Assembly: GCA_027475525.1 (NCBI GenBank)
Contig: JAMWFC010000129.1
Location: forward strand, 1 to 64,000
Source of the DNA: Macrolepiota albuminosa
Taxonomy: Eukaryota; Basidiomycota; Agaricomycetes; Agaricales; Agaricaceae
Length of the DNA stretch: 64,000 nucleotides
Direction: 5' to 3'
The position numbers were made by a program, and so were the translations under genes. Shown here one piece after another: positions 43,608 to 54,850 of the stretch. The first letter of the stretch is position 1, and every line of letters starts with the position of its first letter. The notes under the pieces were generated by a model. The model was given only the letters and a program-made list of their open reading frames with translations. It was not told the origin of the DNA and did not search any database.

Positions 43608-44556
43608 TGATGACGCCCAAAGTTTGGTCAGTAACAAATGTAACAATCGTGTTACCGTACCAAGAGTGTGCGTTGGGCGCGCTAAAAGTGATAAGAGGAG
43701 TCCCGGGCAGGTCCCAGAGAACGCGCCTGTGAAAAAGAGGAAAATCGGTAACGAGGTCGGCAAGTGTCAAGCGCTAAGGTAAAGCGCCTAAGGAAAATGC
43801 GGTAAGTGAACACGGCAAAGGTAAGCGGTAAGAGCACAATAAGCTTAGCGAGGTCTAAGCGTCGATAATGCCTGCCGTAGTTGCAAAGTGTGAGTATGTC
43901 GAGTATTGGCGAACGTCTGCAACTGCCGATGAGTTTGACGTTGCCGACCGTAGCGTAAATGAGCTCTTGAGCGTAAGGGAGACTGAAGTAAAGGGGGAAA
44001 CTCTGGTCTATTTGTCTGCTATGTATGTACAAGTCGGTAAGTAATATATATACTACAAGGAGTTCACCGTCGCCAGTGACCAACCATCGCCAAAGTGCGG
44101 TAAACTGGAAAATTTCATAGGGGTAGCTCCAACGGTTTCAGATCCCTACCGTCCTTTGAGGACCCTTGGCGCCACCCGGCGGCAGATCGCGGTGCTAAAC
44201 CATCAATCCATCACCCTCCTGCCTGTCAGAACACCTAAGCGACGTTGGGCGCCAAATCGAGACGGTAAGCGGTGTCAGACGCCAAGGTCAAACGCCAAGC
44301 TGTCCGTCAGTTTTTGATAGATCATCAAGCTTCTCGCTAAGCGCTGTCGTCAGTGACTGATGCCATCTGTCAGTTGTCATTCTGTCTGCCGATCGGCGCT
44401 ATCACTGATTGGATCTGCTTCTTGCCGTGCGCGGCCGTCAGAAATGGCTTAAAATAGGTAGAACGCGTGCGCTAAGTTTGGAACGAGTGCGGCAAGGTTT
44501 CCGGAGCCAGTGCCGAGCCTGCCGTTGATGCGCCTAACCTGTATAGGGTTCTATCA
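43608..44556 (-). repeat. 5' LTR of Gypsy B
   Basis: 949 bp, TGATGACG...TTCTATCA (as written on the + strand). Has a single copy of the 77-bp segment duplicated in the other LTR. Confidence 0.95.
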
Positions 44557-45035
44557 CCAGTCAATCAAAAGGGCATGCAAGCAATTAAATGTAATATCAA
44601 GACTAGTGAATACAACGGGGAACTATGCTATAAGTACTATAGGGCCAGGTCTGAGTCTCCAAATTCCGGGGTGTTTGGGATAAGTTCTAAGAGGCATTGA
44701 ATAGCGGGAGGGGGACTGTATACCGGGATCACATGTGTGAGGCATGTGATCAATTGGCATGGAGGGAGTCATGATGTGCAATGCATAATGGCTGGAAGCA
44801 AGTAGTGTGATCCGATCATTGATCGTGGTTTGATGGTGGTTGATCCCAGGGTCCATGATGTAGGGGTTGCCAAGGGTGCTGGATGATGGCAGTCTTTGAT
44901 GTGTGTGATGGCAGGGTCGGTAGTCATGATAGCGGAGCATGTTTGTGGGGTCAGAGAGAGGGTCCTGGATGGGCTCTGAGGGTGTCCTAGAATGGTCCCA
45001 GAGGGGAGGGGTCATGACAGCTTAGACAATAGAGG
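44557..45035. other. Insertion X, right part
   Basis: Starts with CCAG, the second target-site copy of Gypsy B. G-rich on the + strand, no gene recognised. Ends where the E1 gag resumes. Continuation of 32641-32970. Confidence 0.45.
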
Positions 45036-47185
45036 GATGGCACCTAAAGTGGGGTCATCAGCTCCTAGCACCATTAACAATTGCAATGAATTCATCAAGA
45101 AGGAGGATTTGAAGAATATTGTTAACACTGCAGTCACCAATGTTATAAATAAGCTTGAAACCTTGATCTTGACCAGTCTTACAACATTTAGGAACAACAT
45201 GCAGATGAGACTTTGCCATTTCTGTGGTGAGGCAGGACATACCATGACCAGAGGTTGCTGTGCCATCCTTGAACAGTATTTGTGGCAAGAAAGAGCACGC
45301 CAAGGTGCAAATGGTAAAATAGTCTTACCTTCAGACATTGACAGAGGCACCAGAGATAGTGAAAGTAATAGAACTATCAAAAGAAGCTACATTGATTGAT
45401 CTGGTTAAAACATACTTAAAGTTGTTAAGATCGATGACAACCATGCCATCCTCACTATAGCTCAAGACTCTCATGCTATTCATTTAATCATGTTAACTGT
45501 GGATAAGATAGAGTCTATTCTAGATAGCAGATCTTAGATCATTTTTATAGCTGCTGACATTGCTAATGAGCTTGGCATTACTTACGACCCTACAATCATT
45601 TTTAATATGCAGAGCACTAACAGCCTTATTGACTGATCCTTGGGAATGGCTCAGAATGTTCCTTGTGCTATTGGCAACCTTATGTTCTATTTATAAATAT
45701 ACATTCTCAGGTCACCTGCATACAATTTATTATTAGAAAGACCCTTTGACATGTTAGCATGATTAGTAGTCAAGACAATGTCTGAAGACAAAATGATGCT
45801 AACTATTAGCAACCCTAATTCTGGTGTCAGAAGAGTGGTTCTAACATTTCCCCGAGGTAAATTCCAGAAACTAGGATCTAGAAAGCGACCATACGTTAGT
45901 AATGGCCCTTGTGAGTGTTTTTCAGCACCATCAAGGAGATAGATGATGAGGATCATGGAGATGAAGTGCTTATCTTGAACTATAACTATTGGACTGGGCA
46001 AGTAACCCTTATATCACATACTTCTTTAGCCTATGAAATTTTGAACTCTTCTTCATTGCTTACTAGCAAAGCTTTATCATACTTATACTTTACAGCTTCA
46101 GATATTACTGAAAACCTTTTAACAGACACTTATTTTGTTTCTACTCCTGACGTTAAAGAATCTTTAATATCTAGTTTCACCAGAAACCAAAATTCTACTT
46201 ATAATCCATTTGCTAACAATAGTATCTCTGAGCATAAAGGGGTTCAGGTCAAGAAGAAGTACAAGCCAGTAGTGCTTAAAACAAAACCAGTAGCAAGTAC
46301 CATGCCTGAGAAATTTCACATCAAAAGAAAAATAATTGGCAATCCATTAGCAACACTTTTTGAACTCAATTTGAATCCACTACCCTTTGAACCAACAGAA
46401 CGATTTGCAGCGGAACAAAAGATGCTATTTCTTAGTGCCCACAATACAGGTTTTTTATTGACAGTGGAATTGGACATATTAGTCAACATCATGCAAAAAC
46501 AAAACAAGGTGTTTGCTTGGGAGGACTCAGAGCATGATAAACTAAGAACTGACTTCTTTCCACCAGTAGTTATAACGACAATACTCCACATACCCTGGAC
46601 TGAGCATAATTGACCTATACCACCAGGAATAGAAGCCAAAGTGTGTCAGATTATTTGCTCCAAGATAGCGGCAGGAGTATATGAGCCTTCCAATTTGGCC
46701 TACTGATTGAGATGGTTTTGTGTTCTTAAGAAAAATAGAAAGCTATGTATAGTTTATAGTTTAGAGCTGTTAAACAAAGTCACCATTTGTTGTTCAGAGG
46801 TACTGCCATTCTCCAATTATATTGCTAAATCTTTCATGGGACGCATCTGTAGCGCTACCCTGGATCTATATGTTGGCTACAACAAGCATTTAATTCACCC
46901 TTCATTCTGAAACTTAATGACATTTCAAATGCCATTTGGAGTGCTCAACTAGTTACACTTTCCATGGAATGGACAAACTCGGTACTTATATTTCATAACA
47001 ACATTACATTTATCCTACAGCCTGAGATACTCCACAATGTGCTTAGTTTCATTGACAATGTTGGCGTTAAGGGTCCAAAAGACTGGCAGTTTGTGGACGG
47101 CAAGCCTGAGGTGCATCTAAAAAAACCTAATATCTGAATAGCATTATGGAACTTCTTTCATCTGGTCAACCAAGTACTCCAGCAT
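45036..47185 (+). pseudogene. Relic E1, gag knuckle, protease and RT part
   Basis: Reads NEFIKKEDLKNIVNTAVTNV, knuckle CHFCGEAGHTMTRGCC, protease DKIESILDSRS (stop) IIFIAADIANELGITYDPT, GNLMFYL, LLLERPFDMLA, ending CFSAPSRR; -1 overlap; RT frame from 45915 FSTIKEIDDEDHGDEVLI, VQVKKKYKPVVLKTKPVAS, AFAWEDS-like VFAWEDSEHDKLRTDFFPPV, ATLDLYVGYNKHLIHPSF, VLSFIDNVGVKGPKDW. In the last peptide the second catalytic Asp is Asn. Numerous stops. Same order and spacing as Gypsy B. Interrupted at 47185 by a solo LTR. Confidence 0.9.
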
Positions 47186-48110
47186 TGATAGGACCCTATA
47201 CAGGATCAGCGCATCAACAGCAGACTATGGCAACCTGGCATCAGCTCAGGATACCTTAGCGCATGCTAATTAACCAATTTTGGTGATATTTGATGGCCAT
47301 GCATGGCCAGAAGCAGATCTGATCAATGATAGCACTGACGGCAGATAGAATGACAACTGACAAATGGAATCAGTCACTGATGACAGCACTTAGTGAGAAG
47401 ACTAATGATCTATCAAAAACTAATAGACAGCTTGGTGTTTGAACTTGGCGTCTGACATTGCTTAGTGTCTTGATTTGGCATCTGACATCACTTAGTACTT
47501 TGGACAGACCAAAGATTGATGGATTGATGGTCTAGCATTGTGATCTGCCATCAGGTGTTGCTAAGCACCTTGAATGGATGGTAGGAATCTGAAACTGTTG
47601 GAGCCACCTCATAAATTTTTCAAGTTCACTGCACTTTGGCGTTATTAGTTACTTGGTGATGGTGAACTCCTTGTAGTATAAAAGTACTTACCAACTTGTA
47701 CATACAAATCAGAACAGAGTTTCCTGCCCCACTCACTCTAGTCTTCTTTATGGTCTAAATCTCATTTATAGTCAGCAACATCAAAGTAATTGGCAGTTGC
47801 AGACTATCGCTAGCCAGCAACATACTCATGCCTTGCAGCTACAGCAGGCATTAATGTTGCTTAGACTTTGCTAAGCTTCCCATGTTCTTGCCACTCCCAT
47901 TGCTGTGTTCACTTACCGCTTCTTCCATAGGTGCTTTTACCTTAGCACTTGATACTTGCTGACCCCTTTCTGACTCTATCTTATTTTATAGGCATGTTCT
48001 CTGGGACCTGCCCAGGACTCCTCTTAACACCTTTAGCACACCCAATGCAAGCTTTTGGCTTGGTAACACCATTCCTATATTTGTTACTGACCAAACTTTG
48101 GATGTCATCA
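47186..48110 (+). repeat. Solo LTR of the Gypsy B family
   Basis: 925 bp, reverse complement of the Gypsy B LTR as written: starts TGATAGGACCCTATACAGG and ends ACTTTGGATGTCATCA. 4-bp target duplication GCAT (47182-47185 and 48111-48114). CpG-depleted. Sits inside the E1 RT relic between the VLQ and MKY codons. Confidence 0.92.
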
Positions 48111-49320
48111 GCATATGAAATATTTGTGGTGGGACATTTTCAAGACACAAGTTGGTCCTTTGCATGCTGCAATTTAAAATTTTAGGATTTCCAGGCACAG
48201 TAGGCATCCTCCACATGTTCATTCATCATTTTATGCATTGTGCATATACTTTTAATTGCTTAACCCATTCAGGGATACCTTTCAAGTTTGGGCCTGATCA
48301 AATTAATGCTCAAAAGAACTTAGTGAAGGTGCTATAGGAAGCAAAGCCTTTAGTACCTATTGACTATACTACTGCTGATCCTGTTATACTTGCCATTGAC
48401 ACATCATACATCGCAGTCAGCTTCTTCTTATGTCAGTGTGATAATGCAAATCATAAAATTACTTCAGATTGATCACCCTTAATAACAGAGAATTGTGCTA
48501 CAGTTAGCCCAAGCTAGAGTTATATGGCTTGTTTTGATTGTTTCAGGCACTATGCATGTACTTTATAGGGGTTCAAAATCTGATTGTCAAAGTCGATGCA
48601 TGCTACATTAAAGGAATGCTACAGAATCTGAACATCCAACCATCAGCTAGTATGAATTGCTGGGTAGTAGCAATATTAATGTTTCACTTCAAGTTAGTAC
48701 ACATAAAGAGCGCATTTAATGACAGCCAAAACCTACTATATTTAGCAGTACCTTGAAGTGCCAAAGCCAAGTCAGAAGATCAATGAGTTGACCAGGTTAG
48801 GAATGGCTACAGGATTTGCAGCGACTACTAGACCTTACAGATACACAATACACCACATTCATTCGATATGTGACAACTTTCTTTATAGCTAAAGATTGAC
48901 TTTGGCAACAAAATAGAGCTGGTGCCCATAAACTAGTGATCAAATCAGACAGCTGTATCAGGATTCTACATGCTATGCACAACAACTTAGGATACTTGCT
49001 AGATATACTGCAGACTTACACCGACGTATAGAGGACCTTGAGTGCTTACACAAGATAGTCTTTCAAGCTCAATGACAGGCTGCACTGTAATTCAAAAGCA
49101 AGCATAGCATCACAATACAAGACTACAACTTTATAGCTGGAGCGCTAGTACTAATATGCAATTCAAAAATTGAAGTTACTCATAACAAAAAAATGCAACC
49201 TTAGTATCTAGAACCCCTCATAATAGTTTCCTGTAATAGGGAAGGTGCCTACATACTCTGCAAGTTGAACAGCTCAGTTTTGCATCAACTAGTAGCAGCA
49301 TTCTGACTCATTCCCTACTC
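48111..49320 (+). pseudogene. Relic E1, RT end, RNase H and integrase fragments
   Basis: After the LTR: GTVGILHMFIHHFMHCAYTF, FKFGPDQINAQKNLVKVL, LAIDTSYIAVS-like CAIDTSYIAVS, NLIVKVDACYIKGMLQN, SASMNCWVVAILMFHFKLVH. A deletion removes most of the integrase core; the C-terminus remains as GALVLICNSKIEVTHNKKMQ and LNSSVLHQLVAAF (about 49135-49300). All match Gypsy B in order. Confidence 0.85.
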
Positions 49321-50300
49321 TCTTTGCCACTCCTTCTACTGTTCTGCCTGCATTAGGTAGTCCTTTTTGTAATGTTGCCTCTCTTACTCATACCACCCCT
49401 TCTTATTTGGCCATCAAACAGATTGCCATTACTTTCAGTGAGCCCAGGCCTGGGCTGACTTGTACCATTTCTTGCCTTTCCCCATGTAACTTTGCTGTCA
49501 TCATCAAACACCCTCCTGTTGCTTGTCCTAGTCCTCCCAAGTACATGGTATGCTGTTTATTTTCTCTTCTGAGTTCTTGGCTAACCTTGTTTAAGTCCAT
49601 CTACCTGCTTGGGGAGTTTTCTTATATGTTATAAGTGTCCATCTCATGTCACCAATCCCTAGCGCCTGATTTCTGATGTCCTTAGACATCTGATCAGACC
49701 ATGTTTATAGACGTGGAACTTTGTGACCTGCTGTGCCTTCACCATAACACCACTGTTGTCAATACCAGAATATCTGCTGGCATTCAAGTCCTCAGCACTA
49801 AGAAGAAGATTACCATGGCCCCTTATGAATGTTGTGCATTTTGAACCAGAGTTGGCATGGTAAGTTCTTATTTTTCATGCTTTAGTAACGTCACTAACTC
49901 TGATCTTAGTATGATAATAAATATTGGTCAGAAAATGATTCAGAGAGCTGCTGGTTTCTTACTGCCTCTCTCCCCTGCTACCAATGTGACACGTTAAGAT
50001 GTGGCTGCACCTTTGATGGTATCCATACTCATGGGCAAAGTAAGGATGTCAGTATGCACAAAAATTATAAGTGCACTGTATTAGTCTGTCTGCAATGCCA
50101 GGAACTTTGTATAGCAACAACATGAACTGGCAGCCATCTACCAACCTATCATTATTAGTGAAGCCAGCCTAGCACTTCCTACCACTCAGGATGATACTAC
50201 TATTGCTGCTTCCTTCACATGCTCTCCTTGCTGTCCTGCTGTAGTAGAGAGATGGACTCTGCAGATGGAAATACACCATGAAAAAGATATGGCACACAAA
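49321..50300 (+). pseudogene. Relic of the antisense zinc-cluster gene (copy E3, 5' part)
   Basis: DVELCDLLCLHHNTTVVNTR with ISAGIQVLSTKKK (about 49700-49815) matches Gypsy B DAELKGLLVARRDEAVLDGG with MEAGVVLPEMKDKK. Then GTAAGT...TTAG, an intron at the same place, then NKYWSENDSESCWFLT and CYQCDTLRCGCTFDG (about 49920-50025) matching the cysteine cluster. The first two cysteines are lost (Cys to Tyr changes). It is on the plus strand, as expected if it belongs to the minus-oriented relic E3. Confidence 0.8.
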
Positions 50301-51538
50301 GTAGATTCAACATGGATGAGAGGAAGTTTACAACAAACAACGAAAAATGGAAAAGTAGAAGGGTGAACAAAAAGTTGGACAGACAAATTGGGAAATCAAG
50401 GGTACCAGTATGGAAAGAGAGAAATAAAATTTGCAATTATGAGACCAACCAATGATCAAAATGTAAATATGGGAGGAAATTAACAATTTGAAGTGATGTT
50501 GTGGAGGATTGTTGATGCTGAGATCATGTAAAATAAGTATAAAAGGTGAGAGAAACATATGAATAGAGAGGTTTTCTACACTCCACAATTACTGGTCTTG
50601 AGCTTAGCTTATTTTGCGTGTATCATTATACTGTCTCATCATTGTCTAGTCTGACCTTGGAGTCTTGTTTTAGTATGTTTCTGGCTTTGTCTACATCTGA
50701 CCTGACATCAAATATTGCATGCTTGCTATCTTTGGCAGCAAACTCAGGTTCTCTTGGCTTCTTGGAGTTATTGCTTCTTTGTCTTGGCTCTGTACTGGGA
50801 TTTGATTGTTTGATTCAGCATCTCTACATCTGCATCGGCTCATTGGCAACTTGACTTCCTCAGTTTCTGTCTACTCTCAGCTTCGTTATCTTAGTCGTCC
50901 TTCTTTCTCTCGCTATGGAATACCACCCTTACTCTCTAACTACTGGGTTATTCTTGGTTTCTCAAGTGCTTGCCTCCTTCTGTTCTTTGAACTTTTGTCA
51001 TGTCTCAACAAATATCACTCCATGTGTATGCCACATACACACGTCTTACTTCCTATTTCAACTTCTTCCCTACTCTCTACTTTCAACTCTTTCAACTTTG
51101 TTCTGTTCTCCTTATCACATCCTAAATCCTCTTGCACAGCATATTTTATTCTCTTCTTGCAACATTTATACTCAACAAGGAGACTATCTTGCTGCTACTT
51201 TCTTCTTCTTTTGTCACCCACTCATGTTCTGATCCCAGGAAACAACTGACTACCAAGAACATTTCCTCAGTGAGACTATCCCTCTTCCACACTGCTTTGC
51301 TGAAGTGTAAGCCTGCTGTCATGTCTTTTAGTAAGAGTTCTGGTAAGCATCATAAATTAGCACCTGCCATCCCCATTGTTTTGTCAACTGCCAAGCTGTC
51401 CTCCAATGAAGGAGAGAATACTGAGAGAGATGCTGAGGGAGAGGATGATGATGAAGTGCTTTCTGAGCTCATCATCTCCAACATTGATGAGCTCCTGGCA
51501 ATATGCACCATTCTTCTTCAAATTACTCCCCCACTCGC
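50301..51538. other. Unassigned CpG-poor segment
   Basis: Pyrimidine-rich on the + strand with stop-laden frames. A short acidic frame at 51319-51538 (SSNEGENTERDAEGEDDDEV) could be part of the antisense-gene relic, but it has no convincing match. Possibly a further insertion. Confidence 0.35.
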
Positions 51539-52471
51539 TGATGATGCCCAGAGTTTGGTCAGTAACAAATGTAGTAATAGTGTTACCAAGCCAAAAGCTT
51601 GTGTTGGGTGCACTTAAGGTGTTGAGGGGAGTCCTGGGCAGGTCTCAGAGAATATGCCTATAAAATAAGGTAGAGTCGGAAAGGAGGTCGGCAAGTGTCA
51701 AGCATTAAGGTAACAAGCACCTATGGAAGAAGCAGTAAGTGAACTTCAGCAATAGAAGTGGCAAAAATACGGTAAGCTTAGCAAAGTCTAAGTGATGTTA
51801 ATGCCTGCCATAGATGCAAGGTGCAAGGATGTTGTGGAATAGCAATAGTCTGCAACTGCCAATTACTTTGATGTTGCCGACCATAAATAAGACTTAAACC
51901 ATAAGAGAGACTAGAGTCAGTCAGGCAGGAAACTCTATTCTGGTCCTTATTATGCACAAGTCAGTAAGTACTTTTTATATTACAAGAAGTTCACTGTTGC
52001 CAAGTAACTAATAATGCCAAAGTGCAGTAAACTTGGAAAATTTATGGAGTGGCTCCAACAGTTTCAGATCCCTACTGTCTATTTAAGACGCTTAGCAATG
52101 CCAGGTGGCAGATCGTGACACTAAACCATCAATCCATCAACCTTCTGTCTGTCCAAGATATTAAGCAATGTCAGGCACCAAATTGAGGTGCTAAGTGATG
52201 TCAGATGCCAAGGTCAAATGCCAAGCTGTCTGTCAGTTTTTGATAGATCATCAGTCTTCTTGCCAAGGCGCTGTTGTCAGTGACTGATGCTATCTGTCAG
52301 TTGTTATTCTATCTGCCATTGGCGCTATCATTGATTGGATCTGCTTCTTGCCATGCACAGCCATTAAATATTGCCAAAATTGGTCAATTAGCACATGCTA
52401 AGGTATTCCGAGCTGGTGCTGTGTTGCTGTAGCCTGCTGTTGATGCACTGATTCTGTATGGGGTCCTATCA
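51539..52471 (-). repeat. Second LTR of the Gypsy B family (probably solo)
   Basis: 933 bp in the same orientation as the Gypsy B LTRs (TGATGATGCCCAGAGTTTGG ... GGGGTCCTATCA). Flanks TCGC (51535-51538) and TTGC (52472-52475) would be a 4-bp target duplication with one CpG-to-TpG change. No purine tract lies beside it. It may be a solo insertion into E3 or E3's own 3' LTR. Confidence 0.85.
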
Positions 52472-53130
52472 TTGCCACTAATCCTTGCCAGCATGATCCT
52501 AGCGCAAAACTGTGAGTCTCTAAGTTTCCTATTCCTTACAGTCTTATTGATTTATATGCTAGGATCCTAGCTCCTCCTGTCTTCCCTGTCATCATGGATA
52601 TCCCTCCTGCTGAGGATGTTCCTATGTCTGTCAAAGGTGCTAGCCCCTCTCCAAGTTCTGCTGTGGCTAGCAACTTGCCTGCCATCCTCATTACTTTCTC
52701 TGTGACTCCCTCTTGTAGTCCTACCACTCTCTCTAGTACTTACAAGACCTTTGTGGTGCCAATGTCTGAAGAAACCCTTGTGCCTTAAAGTGAGTGTCAT
52801 TGCTGGAGATATCTTCCCCCTTATGGCATCCACATTTCTTCAGCTAGGGCCTTGTCTCCTGGTGATGAGCACTATGAGTAGATGTGTTGAGCCCCCATAA
52901 CTATTCATGTAAGTGCAGCTGATGTCTTGGCAACTTTAGTATTCTAACTTGGCCAAGAGTCTTGGCACTCTTCAAGATAGATTATCAAGCTGATTGTCAA
53001 GACATCTTGGAGTGACAAGCTCTTAACCAGATTCAGCCCAAGGACCTTCTGCTCCTTTGCAATGACTCCTTGTTACTCACTAATGAAAGTAATTGATAGA
53101 CCTTAGCATAGATAGGCCATCTTATATAGC
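52472..53130 (+). pseudogene. Relic of the antisense zinc-cluster gene (copy E3, 3' part)
   Basis: DIPPAEDVPMSVKGASPSPS resembles the PPPTPEDVEMEELEKAL region of the intact gene; after a stop, CWRYLPPYGIHISSARAL matches WRWLPPYGNVAPWEV, and the end TLIKLIDYF-type coding gives way to the conserved spacer at 53095. Decayed, several stops. Confidence 0.7.
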
Positions 53131-54850
53131 TTCTTGTAGTTTTGCCTCTACAATAAATAGACTTTTCAACCTCTGTCAATGAGTGAATGAGAAAGGATAA
53201 GTGACAGGTAAAGATTATCATAAGATTAAGAAAAAAGAATAATGCAATAGCAAGAAAGAAATAAATAGTAAGACTCAGCAAGATTCTAACTTGAAGAAAA
53301 CACTCAGTAAATCATCATAGAAAAAAAACCCCTTTGACAAGATTTGTGCAAGGCACTAAACATTGGCAACCCACTGGCATCCACAGCTTGAGTAAAAAAA
53401 GTGCCTGTAAAGTATAGTAAAGTACTCAGAGTGTTGGCAAAGAAAAGTAAGCAAAGTAAGTAAATAAATGGAAAGCTTAGCAATATAGTAGAATGGTTTT
53501 CTAATTATTTTCTTTATTGATATAGTTGGCAAATCATTCACTACTGGTACTAAACCTGTTTCTATCAGAAAAAGTAACAAAGAAATGTGTCATGCCATTT
53601 CCAATATAAATCTTTCTAAGGAAAAAAGGTTTGAGACAATAGAAAAATGCCTTTTCTAAGGCAAAAAGTTGCCAAAGAAATGGCATGACACATTTCTTTG
53701 TCATTTTTTCTGGTAAAAACAGGTTTTGGCACCAGTAGTGATTGTTGTCCAATAACTCTGTTTCTTCAAGCTCTTGGAGCTTAGTAATATCATATCTAGT
53801 GCCTCAAGCAGCAAGCCAATCTGTTTTTGTGCAAGATATGGTAGTAGGCAAAAAGTGGTAATAGCTCTATGCAATACTGATCCATCTTATTCACAAAGAA
53901 ATTGTCACTGAGGTTCTCTAGGTGCTTAAGATCTTGGATTCACTGCTCAACTATCAATAGATATCTGTCTTCAGCCTGGGCCTTGACAGTTCTCAGCACA
54001 GCATCATAGGTCAGGTTTTGGCTGTCTTCTCTTAGTCTAGGCTCCTGTACAATCCTTATTGGAGAGAAGTCCTGGCTATAGATGCTTGCTATGTAGAATG
54101 TAAGCAATGCATAAAGGGTCTTGAGTTGGTAAGGCACAATTGGATGCAAAAAGACACTAGTGTGCTATTGCTGACAAAGCAGATAAACTAGTTGTTGGAT
54201 AAAGTGCATAAAGCCATATAAGCAGTCAATCCAATCTTCAAAGTTGCTATCATCTTTAGGGTTATTTGTCAGGTTGCCAGGTTGCTGTGGTTGCCTAAAA
54301 AGTCTATCCAGTCTGTAGAAGGAGTCCTTAACATGAACAAGCTCAAAATAAAATATAAAATAGCTACTACCCATTAGTTCATACTGGCAGACAGCTGGAT
54401 ATTAGAATTCTGAAGCATACTCTTCATGTACTTGGTGTCCACTTCTACAATAAGGTTGCTCATGCCAATGAGATACATTCTTAGCAACTGAAAGGCTTTG
54501 AAAAGGCTATAAAGTTTCAACTTGGGCTGACTGTAGTGTGCTATCCAGTCATTAAGCACATGATTGATCCAAAGCAGTTGTAGCATTGCTGTTTCTGGCT
54601 GTTGCTAAAGCATGGGCATAGAAAGTAGCCAACAGCAATGTATGAGGTGTTGACTGCTAAGATGACCAAGGTGGCAGAGGCATAGTCAATGAGAACAAGG
54701 AGCTTAGCATTCTTCAAGGCTTTAACTAAGTCATGTTGGGAGTTGATCTAGTCTAGCATAAATTTAAAGGGCTCATTAGTGTGTGTGAGATGAGTAAAGT
54801 GGTGAGCTCAGTGGGCAAAGTTCTTGACAAAGATACAGAGGAATGTTTAC
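53131..54850 (-). pseudogene. Relic E3: Gypsy B-family integrase tail, RNase H and RT fragments
   Basis: From right to left: FKAFQLLRMYLIGMSNLIVE, VDTKYMKSMLQNSNIQLSAS, YFELVHVKDSFYRLDRLFRQ, PIVPYQLKTLYALLTFYIAS, EDSQNLTYDAVLRTVKA, all matching Gypsy B. The integrase C-terminal tail is at 53500-53900, split by a MITE. The integrase core is deleted. CpG-depleted. Confidence 0.85.
53539..53740. mobile_element. 202-bp CACTA-type MITE in relic E3
   Basis: Ends CACTACTGG...CCAGTAGTG with imperfect inverted arms of about 60 bp (AACCTGTTTNTANCAGAAAAA then ACAAAGAAATGTGTCATGCC on both sides) and a 3-bp target duplication ATT (53536-53538, 53741-53743). Gypsy B provides the empty site: CAAGTCATCATCGTCCAAT versus CAAATCATT / GTTGTCCAAT. 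The CACTA termini and 3-bp duplication fit the CACTA/EnSpm superfamily. Confidence 0.85.

Larger units (their letters stand above)
32971..44556 (-). mobile_element. Gypsy B: 11.6-kb Ty3/gypsy element with antisense spliced gene
   Basis: LTRs 32971-33996 and 43608-44556, TGAT...ATCA ends, 4-bp target duplication CCAG (32967-32970 and 44557-44560). Element order on the minus strand: 5' LTR, primer-binding site, gag, protease, RT/RNase H, integrase, then an oppositely oriented six-exon gene, purine tract and 3' LTR. It inserted into the remains of an older member of its own family (E1). Three 77-bp duplications lie in it. Confidence 0.95.

Noticed and set aside
49321..50300. Zinc-cluster relic as a sense-strand gene of E1
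   Set aside because: It follows the E1 integrase on the same strand, but its order and orientation relative to the 53131-54850 fragments fit the minus-oriented copy E3; the exact E1/E3 border is unresolved.
51539..52471. Firm call of a solo LTR with a 4-bp target duplication
   Set aside because: TCGC/TTGC needs one assumed mutation, and E3 could own this LTR; kept only as probable.
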